Assembly: GCF_040676615.1 (NCBI RefSeq)
Contig: NZ_JBFAPI010000013.1
Location: forward strand, 124,001-188,000
From: Asanoa sp040676615
Lineage (GTDB): Bacteria > Actinomycetota > Actinomycetes > Mycobacteriales > Micromonosporaceae
Direction: 5' to 3'
DNA length: 64,000 bases
Shown here one piece after another: positions 28,861 through 37,271 of this stretch. The notes below the pieces were generated by a model. The model did not search any database. It was not told where the DNA came from and saw only the letters and a program-made list of their open reading frames with translations. Each line of letters opens with the position of its first letter. The stretch's first letter is position 1. The translations under genes and the position numbers were made by a program.

Positions 28861-29445
28861 GTGACGGCAGGCGAACAGCGGCGCCGGGACGCCGCCAGCA
28901 CCCGACGGTTGCTGCTGCGTGCCGCCCGGCGCCGGTTCGCGCAGCACGGCTACGCGGCCACCACCGTGCGCGACATCGCCGACGAGGCCGGCGTCAACGT
29001 GGCCCTGATCAGCCGCTACTTCGCGTCCAAGGAAGGCCTGTTCGAGGCGTGCCTGCGGGGGGTCGGCGACGAACTCGGCGACACCGTCCGCTCCGACGTC
29101 GGGCTCGACCAGGTGCCCCGCACCATCGCCCGGCAGCTGTCCGGCCAGCACGCCGGCGAACACCCCGACCAACTGCTGCTCCTGCTCCGCTCGTCGGGCG
29201 ACGAGCGGGCCGAGCAGATCCGGCTCGGCATCCTGCGGTCGTTCGCCGAACGGATGGCGGCCGCGGCCGGTGGACCCGCCGGCGACGACGCGCACCTGCT
29301 GCGGGCCCAGATCGCGCTGTCGGCCGCGCTCGGCCTCGCCCTGCTCCGGTCGAACACCACAATGGAACCGCTGGCCTCGGCGCGGGAAGACGACCTGCTC
29401 GGCCCGATCGAAGACCTCTTCCACGCATTGCTGCCCGGCGGCTGA
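28861..29445 (+). CDS. TetR-family transcriptional regulator
   Basis: A 194-residue TetR regulator with a typical N-terminal helix-turn-helix (TTVRDIADEAGVNVALISRYF, here with a Val-rich second helix) and a C-terminal all-helical ligand and dimer domain. It is divergent from the DHA2 exporter gene and is the likely repressor of that pump and of itself. GTG 28861 is fixed by the -10 box 6 nt upstream; no ribosome binding site is needed. The ligand is presumably a substrate of the pump (inference). Confidence 0.9.
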   Translation: MTAGEQRRRDAASTRRLLLRAARRRFAQHGYAATTVRDIADEAGVNVALISRYFASKEGLFEACLRGVGDELGDTVRSDVGLDQVPRTIARQLSGQHAGEHPDQLLLLLRSSGDERAEQIRLGILRSFAERMAAAAGGPAGDDAHLLRAQIALSAALGLALLRSNTTMEPLASAREDDLLGPIEDLFHALLPGG

Positions 29446-29491
29446 GGAAAACCGGTTGCCGGGCCGGACGCGCCCCGCCGATCCTGGCCCG

Positions 29492-30391
29492 GTGGACCTC
29501 GACAGCGCGGTGCGAGCCTGGCAGACCGACGGTTTCGTGATCCTGCCCGGGTTCATCCCGGCCGAAGACCTCGAGGCCGATCTCGAACCGATGTTCCCCT
29601 CGGCGGAGGGCTTCCACAGCGGCACCGACCCGCGCCGCGACCGCTTCGTCGGCGACGAGTTCGCCGGCATCGACACGTTCCCGTTCGCCAGCACCGACCT
29701 CAGCCTGCTCGCCGTGCACGACAAGGTGCTGACGCTGGCCGCGGCCCTGCTCGACGACGACGACATCCTGATGTACGGCGCCGAGGCGTGGGCCAAATAC
29801 ACCGGCGCCTGCGACTACGACCAGGACCTGCACCGCGACTATCTCAACCACACCATCCTGGTGCCCAGCACCACCCCCGGCTGCCGGCAGGTCGAGATGT
29901 TCGTCTTCCTGCACGACGTCCCGGAAGAACTCGGGCCGCCGCACCTGGTCCCGCGCCGGCACACCGCACACCTGCCGGCGGTGCCCAACTGGTACCTGCG
30001 GCCCGGCCGGCCGGCCGGGTTCCGCTACGACGACGGCAGCGGCAGCCCCGACCTCTACGCGGCCGAGGTCTCCGGCGCCGGTCCGGCCGGCACCGTCATC
30101 GCCTTCGAGCCGGGCACCTTCCATCGCGGCACGCAGCTGACCGCGCCGGGCGGCGCCCGCTACAGCATGCAACTGTGCTTCCGCCCGGCCAGCGTCCACT
30201 GGGGACAGCGGGTGGGCTGGGCCGTCCGCAGCTTCCTCGATCCCTGGGTCGACTTCGTCGCCCGGGCCACCCCGCGCCAGTTGGGCGCCCTGGGCTTCCC
30301 GCCGCCCGGACACCCCTACTGGGCAGCGGAGACCCTGGCCGGCATGGCCCTGCGTTATCCCGGGCTCGACCTCACCCCCTATCGCGTCTGA
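29492..30391 (+). CDS. phytanoyl-CoA dioxygenase (PhyH) family Fe(II)/2-oxoglutarate oxygenase
   Basis: A 299-residue non-haem iron oxygenase. The facial triad is visible as His114 and Asp116 (LHRDYLNH) and His211 (TFHRGT), on a double-stranded beta-helix core (GTVIAFEPG). It hydroxylates an unactivated carbon using 2-oxoglutarate and oxygen; substrates range from CoA esters to antibiotic precursors and none can be picked here. GTG 29492 lies 6 nt behind GATCCT, an imperfect -10 box, and the frame upstream overlaps the TetR gene, so the start is reasonable but not certain. Confidence 0.85.
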   Translation: MDLDSAVRAWQTDGFVILPGFIPAEDLEADLEPMFPSAEGFHSGTDPRRDRFVGDEFAGIDTFPFASTDLSLLAVHDKVLTLAAALLDDDDILMYGAEAWAKYTGACDYDQDLHRDYLNHTILVPSTTPGCRQVEMFVFLHDVPEELGPPHLVPRRHTAHLPAVPNWYLRPGRPAGFRYDDGSGSPDLYAAEVSGAGPAGTVIAFEPGTFHRGTQLTAPGGARYSMQLCFRPASVHWGQRVGWAVRSFLDPWVDFVARATPRQLGALGFPPPGHPYWAAETLAGMALRYPGLDLTPYRV

Positions 30392-30451
30392 CCTGCTCGG
30401 GTCGTCTTCGTGTTGAATGGGCAGGTCGGCCCAGCAGGCAGGAGCGCCAGG

Positions 30452-31552
30452 ATGCAGCAGGTTCAGGGAGTGGTGGCCCGCGAGAAGGGCGCACCGGTCG
30501 AGATCGTCACGATCAACGTGCCCGACCCCGGCCCGGGTGAGGCCGTGGTCGAGGTGCGGTCCTGCGGGGTCTGCCACACCGACCTGCACTATCGCGAGGG
30601 TGGGATCAACGACGACTTCCCGTTCCTGCTCGGCCACGAGGCCGCGGGCGTCGTCGAGTCCGTCGGCCCCGGCGTGACGGGCGTGGCGCCCGGCGACTTC
30701 GTGGTGCTCAACTGGCGCGCCGTCTGCGGCCAGTGCCGGGCCTGCAAGCGCGGCGACCTGCAGTACTGCTTCGCGACCCACAACGCCAAGCAGAAGATGA
30801 CCCTCGAAGACGGCACCGAGCTCTCCCCCGCCCTCGGCATCGGCTCGCTGGCCGAGAAGACCCTGGTCGCCGCCGGCCAGTGCACGAAGGTCGACCCGGC
30901 GGCCCGGCCGGCCGCCGTCGGCCTGCTCGGCTGCGGCGTGATGGCCGGCATCGGCGCCGCGATCCACACCGGCGGGATCACCCGCGGCCGGAGCATTGCC
31001 GTGATCGGCTGCGGCGGCGTCGGGGTGGCCGCCATCGCCGGCGCGGCGCTGGCCGGCGCGAGCCCGATCATCGCCGTCGACATCGACGCCAAGAAGCTGG
31101 CGAAGGCCAAGGACCTCGGCGCCACCCACACCGTCGACTCGTCGCAGGCCGACCCGGTGGAAGAGATCAAACGCATCTGCGCCGAGGTGTACGAGGGTGC
31201 CGACGGCGCCGACGTCGTGGTCGAGGCGGTCGGCCGGCCGGAGACCTGGAAGCAGGCGTTCTACGCCCGCGACCTGGCCGGCACGCTGGTCCTGGTCGGC
31301 GTGCCGACCCCCGACATGAAGGTTCCCGACCTGCCGCTGATCGACATGTTCGGCCGCGGCGGCGCGCTCAAGTCCAGCTGGTACGGCGACTGCCTGCCCA
31401 GCCGCGACTTCCCGATGCTGGTCGACCTCTACCGCCAGGGCCGCCTCGACCTCGACGCCTTCGTCACCGAGGAGATCGCCCTGACCGATGTGGAGGCGGC
31501 CTTCGACACCATGCGCCGCGGCGACGCCCTGCGGTCGGTGGTCATCTTCTGA
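30452..31552 (+). CDS. mscR: S-(hydroxymethyl)mycothiol dehydrogenase (mycothiol-dependent formaldehyde dehydrogenase)
   Basis: This 366-residue zinc dehydrogenase matches the mycobacterial mycothiol-dependent enzyme almost throughout: VRSCGVCHTDLHYREGGIND near the start, GHEAAGVVE, the structural-zinc lobe CGQCRACKRGDLQYC, the NAD loop GCGGVGVAAIAGAA, and the diagnostic GGALKSSWYGDCLP segment. It oxidises the adduct of formaldehyde and mycothiol, detoxifying formaldehyde, and can act on S-nitrosomycothiol. ATG 30452 follows an AGGAG by 7 nt. The metallo-beta-lactamase-fold partner often found next to it is absent here; the next gene is an unrelated methyltransferase gene. Confidence 0.93.
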   Translation: MQQVQGVVAREKGAPVEIVTINVPDPGPGEAVVEVRSCGVCHTDLHYREGGINDDFPFLLGHEAAGVVESVGPGVTGVAPGDFVVLNWRAVCGQCRACKRGDLQYCFATHNAKQKMTLEDGTELSPALGIGSLAEKTLVAAGQCTKVDPAARPAAVGLLGCGVMAGIGAAIHTGGITRGRSIAVIGCGGVGVAAIAGAALAGASPIIAVDIDAKKLAKAKDLGATHTVDSSQADPVEEIKRICAEVYEGADGADVVVEAVGRPETWKQAFYARDLAGTLVLVGVPTPDMKVPDLPLIDMFGRGGALKSSWYGDCLPSRDFPMLVDLYRQGRLDLDAFVTEEIALTDVEAAFDTMRRGDALRSVVIF

Positions 31553-31603
31553 CCGGGCGGTCGGACCTATCGACCACGATCATCGCCGTGGAAGAATCGG
31601 CGC

Positions 31604-32404
31604 ATGACCATCTCGGATTCCGACCTGACCGCCCAGCTTCGGCCGGAGATCCCGCACGCCGCCCGCATCTGGAACTACTGGATGGGCGGAGTCGACAACT
31701 ACCCCGCCGACCGGGCGGCGGGCGACGCCGTCGCGGGCGTCTACCCGGAGATCCGGCTGATGGCCCGCGACTCGCGCCGGTTCCTGACCCGCGCGGTGCG
31801 GTTCCTGGCCGCCGAACGCGGCATCCGGCAGTTCCTCGACATCGGCACCGGCCTGCCGGCGATGCAGAACACCCACGAGATCGCCCGGGAGATCGCGCCG
31901 GAGAGCCGCACCGTCTACGTCGACAAGGACCCGCTCGTGCTGGTGCACGCCCGGGCGCTGCTGGGCGCGGCCGGCTCCGACGAGCACGTCACCTACCTGC
32001 AGGCCGACTACTACGAGCCGGAGAAGATCCTCGAACAGGCCGCGCGGACGCTCGACTTCGGAAAGCCGGTCGCGGTGATGTTCATGGGCGTGATGGGCTA
32101 CGAGCCTGACCTGGGCGTGGTGAGGTCGATCATCGACCGGGTCGTGGCCGCCACCGCCTCCGGCAGCTACCTCGTGTTCTGGGACAGCACCGACACGACC
32201 CCGAGCGTGGTCGAAGGAGCCAAGCGCCTGGTCGAGAGCGGCGGCGACGAATACCACCTGCGCAGCCAGGCCGACCTCGCCTCGGTCTTCACCGGTCTGG
32301 AACTCGTCGAGCCGGGCCTGGCCCAGATCACCGCCTGGCACGCCGACGCCGACGCCGAGCCCGAGCAGACCGACGCCTTCGGCGGTGTCGCCCGCAAACC
32401 GTGA
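31604..32404 (+). CDS. SAM-dependent methyltransferase, Methyltransf_19 (DUF574) family
   Basis: A 266-residue protein of a family largely restricted to actinomycetes. Its hallmark N-terminus is present (PHAARIWNYWMGGVDNYPAD, with the dipeptide YW before the Gly pair), then FLDIGTGLPAMQNTHEIA as SAM motif I and VYVDKDPLVLVHAR as motif II. Substrates are not known; many genomes carry dozens of copies. ATG 31604 has a weak GGAAGAA site 9 nt upstream. It is monocistronic between mscR and a hydrolase gene. Confidence 0.92.
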   Translation: MTISDSDLTAQLRPEIPHAARIWNYWMGGVDNYPADRAAGDAVAGVYPEIRLMARDSRRFLTRAVRFLAAERGIRQFLDIGTGLPAMQNTHEIAREIAPESRTVYVDKDPLVLVHARALLGAAGSDEHVTYLQADYYEPEKILEQAARTLDFGKPVAVMFMGVMGYEPDLGVVRSIIDRVVAATASGSYLVFWDSTDTTPSVVEGAKRLVESGGDEYHLRSQADLASVFTGLELVEPGLAQITAWHADADAEPEQTDAFGGVARKP

Positions 32405-32414
32405 GCGCTGTTCA

Positions 32415-32442
32415 GCGTCTGTTCAGACGCGCTACCTACGCT
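32415..32442 (+). promoter_or_regulatory. palindrome and -10 box before the alpha/beta hydrolase gene
   Basis: GCGTCTG and CAGACGC form 7-bp arms about TT (32415-32430) where a -35 box would lie; TACGCT (32437-32442) is 7 nt before ATG 32450. TGTTCAG also occurs twice as a direct repeat 10 bp apart across the same site. This looks like a repressor site over a leaderless promoter. Confidence 0.5.
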
Positions 32443-32449
32443 CGCGTCC

Positions 32450-33163
32450 ATGAAGCCGACCATTGTCCTCGTCCACGGTGCGTGGGCAGACGCCTCGAGC
32501 TGGAACGCCGTCGCGACGGCCCTGCGGGAGCAGGGCTTCTCCGTCCTCACGCCACCCAACCTGCTGCGCGGGCTGTCGCACGACGCCTCCTACCTCGCGT
32601 CCTTCGTCGCCCAGCGCACGAGCGGCCCGGTCGTGCTGGTCGGCCACTCCTACGGCGGGTTCGTCATCACCAACGCCGCCACCGCCGGTGACGTGCGCGC
32701 GCTGGTCTACGTCGACGCGTTCATCCCCGACGAGGGCGAGACCGTCTTCCAGATCCTCGGCGGCTCCGGCTCGGCGCTGGCCGTGCCCGATCCGACCACC
32801 GTGCTCGACATCGCCGGCTACCCGGGCGCGCCCGAGGGCGACGCCGAGGCGTTCCTCAAGCACGACACGGTGTTCGACTCGTTCGCGCAGGACCTGCCGG
32901 AGGCCGACCGCTGGCTCATCCTCGAAGGCCAGCGGCCGATCACGCTGAGCGCCAACCAGACACCGTCCGGCGCACCCGGCTGGCGCGACCGGCCGAGCTG
33001 GGCCGTCGTCGGCACCGAGGACCGGGTCATCCCGCCCGACGTCCAGCGCAAGATGGCCGAGCGGGCCGGAGCCACGATCAGCGAGGTCGCCGGCTCGCAC
33101 GTGTCGATGGTCTCGCATCCACAAGCGACGATCGACGCGATCCTGGCCGCCGCCGCGGGCTGA
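32450..33163 (+). CDS. cytoplasmic alpha/beta hydrolase
   Basis: A 237-residue hydrolase: oxyanion-loop segment VLVHGAWADASSW, nucleophile elbow GHSYGG at about residue 66, acid in the VVGTEDRVIPP strand and His in the AGSHVSMVSHP segment. Esterases and salicylate-esterase-like proteins share this shape; the substrate is unknown. It has no signal peptide. It is a clear paralogue of the exported hydrolase encoded at 37272-38069 (same VLVHGA-ADAS-W start and same lid order). The start is fixed by a -10 box 7 nt upstream. Confidence 0.9.
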   Translation: MKPTIVLVHGAWADASSWNAVATALREQGFSVLTPPNLLRGLSHDASYLASFVAQRTSGPVVLVGHSYGGFVITNAATAGDVRALVYVDAFIPDEGETVFQILGGSGSALAVPDPTTVLDIAGYPGAPEGDAEAFLKHDTVFDSFAQDLPEADRWLILEGQRPITLSANQTPSGAPGWRDRPSWAVVGTEDRVIPPDVQRKMAERAGATISEVAGSHVSMVSHPQATIDAILAAAAG

Positions 33164-33205
33164 ACCCGCTGGAGGTCACCCTCCGTGCCGCTGCACTATT
33201 AGGGC

Positions 33206-35863
33206 ATGGAGATCGTTGGGCGCGACGACGAGGTCGCCGCGCTCGAAGCCCTGCTCGCCAACGCCGCCGGTGGGCAGGGCGCCGTTCTCGTGCTGCGCGG
33301 TGAGGCCGGCATCGGTAAGTCGGCGCTGCTCGAGCAGACCGTCGAAACCGCACACCAGCGCGGTGTACGTGTCCTGAGCGTGACGGGCGTGCAGGTGGAG
33401 GTGCAGGTTCCGTACGCCGCCCTGGAGCACCTGCTCCGGCCGCTGCGCCCCGCCCCGATGGCCGACCGCTCCCCCTACCGGGTCGCGGTCGAGGTGCTGG
33501 AACTGCTCGGCGACCTCGGTGAGCCGGTCCTGCTCGCGGTCGAGGACGCACACTGGCTCGACGGCGCCAGCTGGGAGACGTTGACGTTCCTGTGCCGCCG
33601 CATCGGCGCCGACCGGATCGCCGTCGTGATGGCCGTCCGCGAGGGCGACGACATCGACCGCCGGTTGGCCGCGGCCGGCCTCGCCCAGTTGCGGCTGGAG
33701 CCACTGTCCACAACAGACGCCGGCGCCCTCCTCGACCGGGTGGCGCCCGATCTGGCGCGCACCCTGCGGGCGCGGGTGCTCGACGAGGCGGCCGGCAACC
33801 CGCTCGGCCTGGTCGAGCTCGGCGCCGCCGCCGCGCGCTCCGGTGGCTCGGCGCTGCTGCCGTCGTCGGTCCCGTTGAGCACCCGGATCGAACAGACCTT
33901 CGGCGGCCTGGTCGCCGAGCTGCCGCCGCCGACCCGCGACCTGCTGCTGATCGCCGCGTTGCACGACGGCGGCAACCTCGACGAGATCCTGGCCGCCGCG
34001 GGCATCCTGACGGGCGTCCCGGTGCCGGCCGACACGGTCCAGCCGGCGGTGACCGCGCGCCTGGTGAGCGTCGACGAGCAGTACGAGCTGCGGTTCCGGC
34101 ACCCGCTGCTGCGGTCGGCGCTGCGCCAGCAGGCCGCGCCGGGAGACCGCCGCCGGGTGCATGCCGCGCTCGCCGAGGTCCTCGCCGCCAGCCCGGAACG
34201 CGGTCTGTGGCACCGGGCCTCGGCCGTGCCGGGTCCCGACGAGGCGCTGGCCCGGCAGCTGACGGACGCCGCGGCCGGCGCCGCGGAGCGGCACGCGGCC
34301 GCGTTCGCGCTCGCCGCGGTCAGCCGGGCGGTCCAGCTCAGCGAGGACCCGGGCGCGCGCGCCCGGCGGCAGTTCGTGGCCGCCCAACTGGCGTACGAAC
34401 AGGGCGACGCGCACGGCGTCCGGCGCCTGCTGGGCGAGGTCGACCCGAGCGCCCTGCGACCGGCCGACCAGGCCCGGCTGCACTGGCTGCGCGAGGCGGT
34501 GTTCGAGACCCCCTGGACCGGGCACGAACGGCTGCTGGCCTACGCGGACGCCGTGGAGACGATGCACCGCGACGGCGAGACCGAGGCCGCCGCCGGCGCG
34601 ATGATCGAACTCGGGTTGCGGATCTACTACTCCAGCGTGCCGGCCGCCGTCCGCGACCGGTTCACCGAGGTCACCCTGGCGCTCGGTCTCCCAGACGACG
34701 ATCCGCGGCTGACCGTGCTCCTGCTGCTGATCGACCCGGTCGCGCACGGTGCCGCCGGGCTGGAAAGGCTCCGCGCCCTCGTGCACCGGATCGACCTGGC
34801 CCCCGCGATGCGCTTCGACCTGGCGGTGGCCACCTTCGCCATCGGTGCGTTCGACATCGGCCGCTCGCTGGCCCTGTCCGGTGTGGTCGAACTGCGCACG
34901 CAGGGCTGGATCGGCACACTGACCCGGGCCCTCAACTCCGCCGCGTCCTCGTGCGTCGGCCTGGGCGACGCCCGCGCCGCGCTGCCGCTGGCCGCCGAGT
35001 GCGTGGCCCTGGCCGAGGAGACGCACCAGTCGACCTGGCTGCTCGGCAGCAAGCTCCTGCTGGCGCACGCCGAGGCGTTGCGCGGCGACGGCGCGGCCGC
35101 CCGCCGCCTCGCCGACGCCGTCGAGCCGGTGCTGGTCGCCGCCCGCCGGCTGCCCCTGCTGGCGTTGGTGCAGCGCGCGCGGGGCGTCGCCGCGCTCGCC
35201 GAGGGCCACGCCGACGACGCGTTCCGCCAGCTGTTCCGGATCTTCGATCCGGCCGACAGCGCCTACTTCCCGAACTACCACCTGCACGCCCTGGCCGACC
35301 TGGCCGAGGCGGCCGTCCTCGGCGGCTTCCACGAGCGACTGGGCGCCGTGGTCACCGAGCTGGAACCCGTCGCCGAGCGGAGCCAGTCGCCCTCGCTGCG
35401 GGTCGGGCTCGGCTATGCCCGCGCGGTGCTCAGCGGCGACTTCGCCGCCGCGCTGGCCGACGACCTGAGCGGCTGGCCGTTCGAGCGGGCCCGGCTCCAG
35501 CTCACCTACGGCGCCGCGCTGCGCCGGGCCTTCCGGATCACCGAGAGCCGGCCGCTGCTGCGGGCCGCGGCGACGACGTTCGACGGGCTCGGCACCACGC
35601 CGTGGGCCGACCGGGCGCGGGCCGAACTGCGGGCGACCGGCGAGACCCGGCGCAAGCCGCTGGACGCGCTGGCCACCTTGACGCCGCAGGAGCAGCAGAT
35701 CACCCGGCTGGCGGCGGAGGGGCTGAGCAACCGGGAGATCGGCGAGCGGTTGTTCCTGTCGCCGCGGACCGTCAGCACCCATCTCTACCGGATCTACCCG
35801 AAGATCCAGGTGAGCTCGCGCGCCGAACTGGCCCGGAAGATTACGTCATCCGACGTAGCCTGA
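33206..35863 (+). CDS. LuxR-family LAL-type transcriptional regulator
   Basis: An 885-residue AAA-type regulator with Walker A GEAGIGKS at residues 32-39, Walker B LLAVEDAHWLD, a long alpha-helical middle, and a C-terminal LuxR helix-turn-helix (LTPQEQQITRLAAEGLSNREI, SPRTVSTHLYRIY). It is the second LAL protein of the window and resembles the first (13651-16338) in its last 60 residues. The SARP gene follows after 30 bp on the same strand, so both could answer one signal, although the SARP gene has its own -10 box. Confidence 0.9.
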   Translation: MEIVGRDDEVAALEALLANAAGGQGAVLVLRGEAGIGKSALLEQTVETAHQRGVRVLSVTGVQVEVQVPYAALEHLLRPLRPAPMADRSPYRVAVEVLELLGDLGEPVLLAVEDAHWLDGASWETLTFLCRRIGADRIAVVMAVREGDDIDRRLAAAGLAQLRLEPLSTTDAGALLDRVAPDLARTLRARVLDEAAGNPLGLVELGAAAARSGGSALLPSSVPLSTRIEQTFGGLVAELPPPTRDLLLIAALHDGGNLDEILAAAGILTGVPVPADTVQPAVTARLVSVDEQYELRFRHPLLRSALRQQAAPGDRRRVHAALAEVLAASPERGLWHRASAVPGPDEALARQLTDAAAGAAERHAAAFALAAVSRAVQLSEDPGARARRQFVAAQLAYEQGDAHGVRRLLGEVDPSALRPADQARLHWLREAVFETPWTGHERLLAYADAVETMHRDGETEAAAGAMIELGLRIYYSSVPAAVRDRFTEVTLALGLPDDDPRLTVLLLLIDPVAHGAAGLERLRALVHRIDLAPAMRFDLAVATFAIGAFDIGRSLALSGVVELRTQGWIGTLTRALNSAASSCVGLGDARAALPLAAECVALAEETHQSTWLLGSKLLLAHAEALRGDGAAARRLADAVEPVLVAARRLPLLALVQRARGVAALAEGHADDAFRQLFRIFDPADSAYFPNYHLHALADLAEAAVLGGFHERLGAVVTELEPVAERSQSPSLRVGLGYARAVLSGDFAAALADDLSGWPFERARLQLTYGAALRRAFRITESRPLLRAAATTFDGLGTTPWADRARAELRATGETRRKPLDALATLTPQEQQITRLAAEGLSNREIGERLFLSPRTVSTHLYRIYPKIQVSSRAELARKITSSDVA

Positions 35864-35880
35864 CCGGCCGGTCCGCTGCC

Positions 35881-35886
35881 TACCGT
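35881..35886 (+). promoter_or_regulatory. -10 box of the SARP gene
   Basis: TACCGT, 7 nt before ATG 35894, giving a leaderless transcript. A 12-bp palindrome, GACCGGCCGGTC (35862-35873), lies just upstream and could be an operator, though GC-rich palindromes arise easily here. Confidence 0.5.
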
Positions 35887-35893
35887 CAGGCAC

Positions 35894-36760
35894 ATGACCG
35901 TGCGCCTCGAGATCCTGGGCCCGTTGCGGGTCCGCCGGGCCGGCACCGACGTGGACACCGGGCCGCCGCAGCAACGGTGCCTACTCGCGCTCCTGCTGGC
36001 GCGGGAGGGCCGGCCGGTCAGCACGGGCGAGCTGATCGATGCGCTGTGGGGCGAGGGCGCACCGCCGACCGCGACCAACATCATCCAGAAGTACGTCGGC
36101 GCGGTGCGCCGCCTGCTCGAGCCGGGCCTGCCGTCGCGGACGCCCGGCCGCTACGTCGTACGCCATGGCGACGGTTACCGGTTCACCGCCGGGCCGGACA
36201 CCCTCGACCTGGTCCGGTTCCGGCGGCTGGCCGCCGAGGCGAAGCGCCAGGCGGAGGGCGACCGCGCACTCGACCTGTACGCCGAGGCGCTGCGACTCGG
36301 GCACGGCCCGGCCGGCGAGGGCGTCGGTGACACGCCGGCGGCCCGGGCCGTGTTCGCCGGCGTCGACGGCGAGTTCCTCGACGCGGCGCTGGCCGCCGCC
36401 CGCCTGGCCGTCCCGCTCGGCCGTTCGTCGCTGCTCATCGCGCCGGTGCGCCGAGCGGCCGAGATGGACCCGCTCCACGAACCCGTCCAGGCGGCCCTGG
36501 TCACCGTGCTGGCCACGGCCGGCCGCCGGGCCGAGGCGCTGGCCGCCTACCGCGCGATCCGCCGCAGGCTCGCCGACGACCTGGGCATCAGCCCGGGGCC
36601 GGAGTTGCGCGACGCCTACCGCCAGGTGCTCGTCCATCGCGACCTGACCGGCGAGGCCGTGGGCCGCAAGCTCTTCGCGGAGGTCATCGAGTTGTGCGAG
36701 CGGCTGCCGCCGGCGCTCGCCCGGTTGGCCGCGCATCTCGACGCCGCCTACGACTCGTAG
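35894..36760 (+). CDS. SARP-type (BTAD) transcriptional regulator, short form
   Basis: A 288-residue regulator: OmpR-like winged helix (LRVRRAGTDVDTGPPQQRCL to RYVVRHGDGYRF, about residues 1-97) followed by a BTAD domain (LDLVRFRRLAAEAKRQ to LADDLGISPGPELRDAYRQV). Such proteins activate secondary-metabolite genes by binding direct repeats near the -35 box. It lacks the ATPase and TPR parts of AfsR. No polyketide or peptide synthetase lies in the window, so its target may be remote. The last 13 bp overlap the convergent DUF4188 gene in a palindrome. Confidence 0.9.
   Translation: MTVRLEILGPLRVRRAGTDVDTGPPQQRCLLALLLAREGRPVSTGELIDALWGEGAPPTATNIIQKYVGAVRRLLEPGLPSRTPGRYVVRHGDGYRFTAGPDTLDLVRFRRLAAEAKRQAEGDRALDLYAEALRLGHGPAGEGVGDTPAARAVFAGVDGEFLDAALAAARLAVPLGRSSLLIAPVRRAAEMDPLHEPVQAALVTVLATAGRRAEALAAYRAIRRRLADDLGISPGPELRDAYRQVLVHRDLTGEAVGRKLFAEVIELCERLPPALARLAAHLDAAYDS
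36748..36760. other. 13-bp palindrome holding both stop codons of two convergent genes
   Basis: CTACGACTCGTAG reads TAG at its end on each strand. The SARP protein ends in Tyr-Asp-Ser-stop and the DUF4188 protein in Tyr-Glu-Ser-stop from the same bases. Confidence 0.9.
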
Positions 36761-37254
36761 AGTTCCGTCTCGTCGAGAACCGGGGCTCCGCCGTCCTCGC
36801 GTCCCAGCCGGGCGGCCGAGCCGAACATCGGTCCGCGCGCCCGCCGCAGCCCGGCGAACTGCCCGAAGCCGAGCGGCTTGGGCACGTCGTCGTACACGGC
36901 TTCCATTCCGCCCTTGACCGAATAGGTCTCGTGCCAGAAGCCGGTGCCGCCGGAGTCCTTCAGGAAGCTCATCCACCACTCGCGGTGTTCCGCTGTCCGG
37001 GCGTACTCCAGCAGCGACGGCAGGTCCCGCCAGTACTGCCGCATCCCCATGTTCATCGGAAAGATCGAGTAGTAGACCGGCTCGTGCAGCAACAGGCCGT
37101 CCGGCTTGCCCGCCACTGACTGGCTGATCTTGCGGCCGAAGCTGAAGAACGTGCGGATCCCGTAGAAGTGGTTCACCCGCATGCCCAGATACATGACGAT
37201 CAGGTCAGGGTACGCGGACAGGTCGACCGTCTGACGGTTCACTCGAGTGGGCAT
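36748..37254 (-). CDS. DUF4188 family protein (monooxygenase-like)
   Basis: A 168-residue protein with the DUF4188 pattern: a DLIVMYLGMRVNHFYG strand near the N-terminus, LLLHEPVYYSIFPMNMGMRQYW in the middle and HREWWMSFLKDSGGTGFWHETY towards the end. The fold is a dimeric ferredoxin-like barrel related to small monooxygenases; the reaction is not established. ATG 37254 has GGGAG about 9 nt upstream. The gene lies 17 bp downstream of the exported hydrolase gene on the same strand and is probably co-transcribed with it. Confidence 0.8.
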   Translation of the reverse strand: MPTRVNRQTVDLSAYPDLIVMYLGMRVNHFYGIRTFFSFGRKISQSVAGKPDGLLLHEPVYYSIFPMNMGMRQYWRDLPSLLEYARTAEHREWWMSFLKDSGGTGFWHETYSVKGGMEAVYDDVPKPLGFGQFAGLRRARGPMFGSAARLGREDGGAPVLDETELYES

Positions 37255-37271
37255 GTCCAGGCTCCCTGGTC

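Noticed and set aside
35862..35873. GACCGGCCGGTC as a SARP operator
   Set aside because: SARP proteins bind direct repeats, and 12-bp GC-only palindromes are frequent by chance at this base composition; it is mentioned only in passing.
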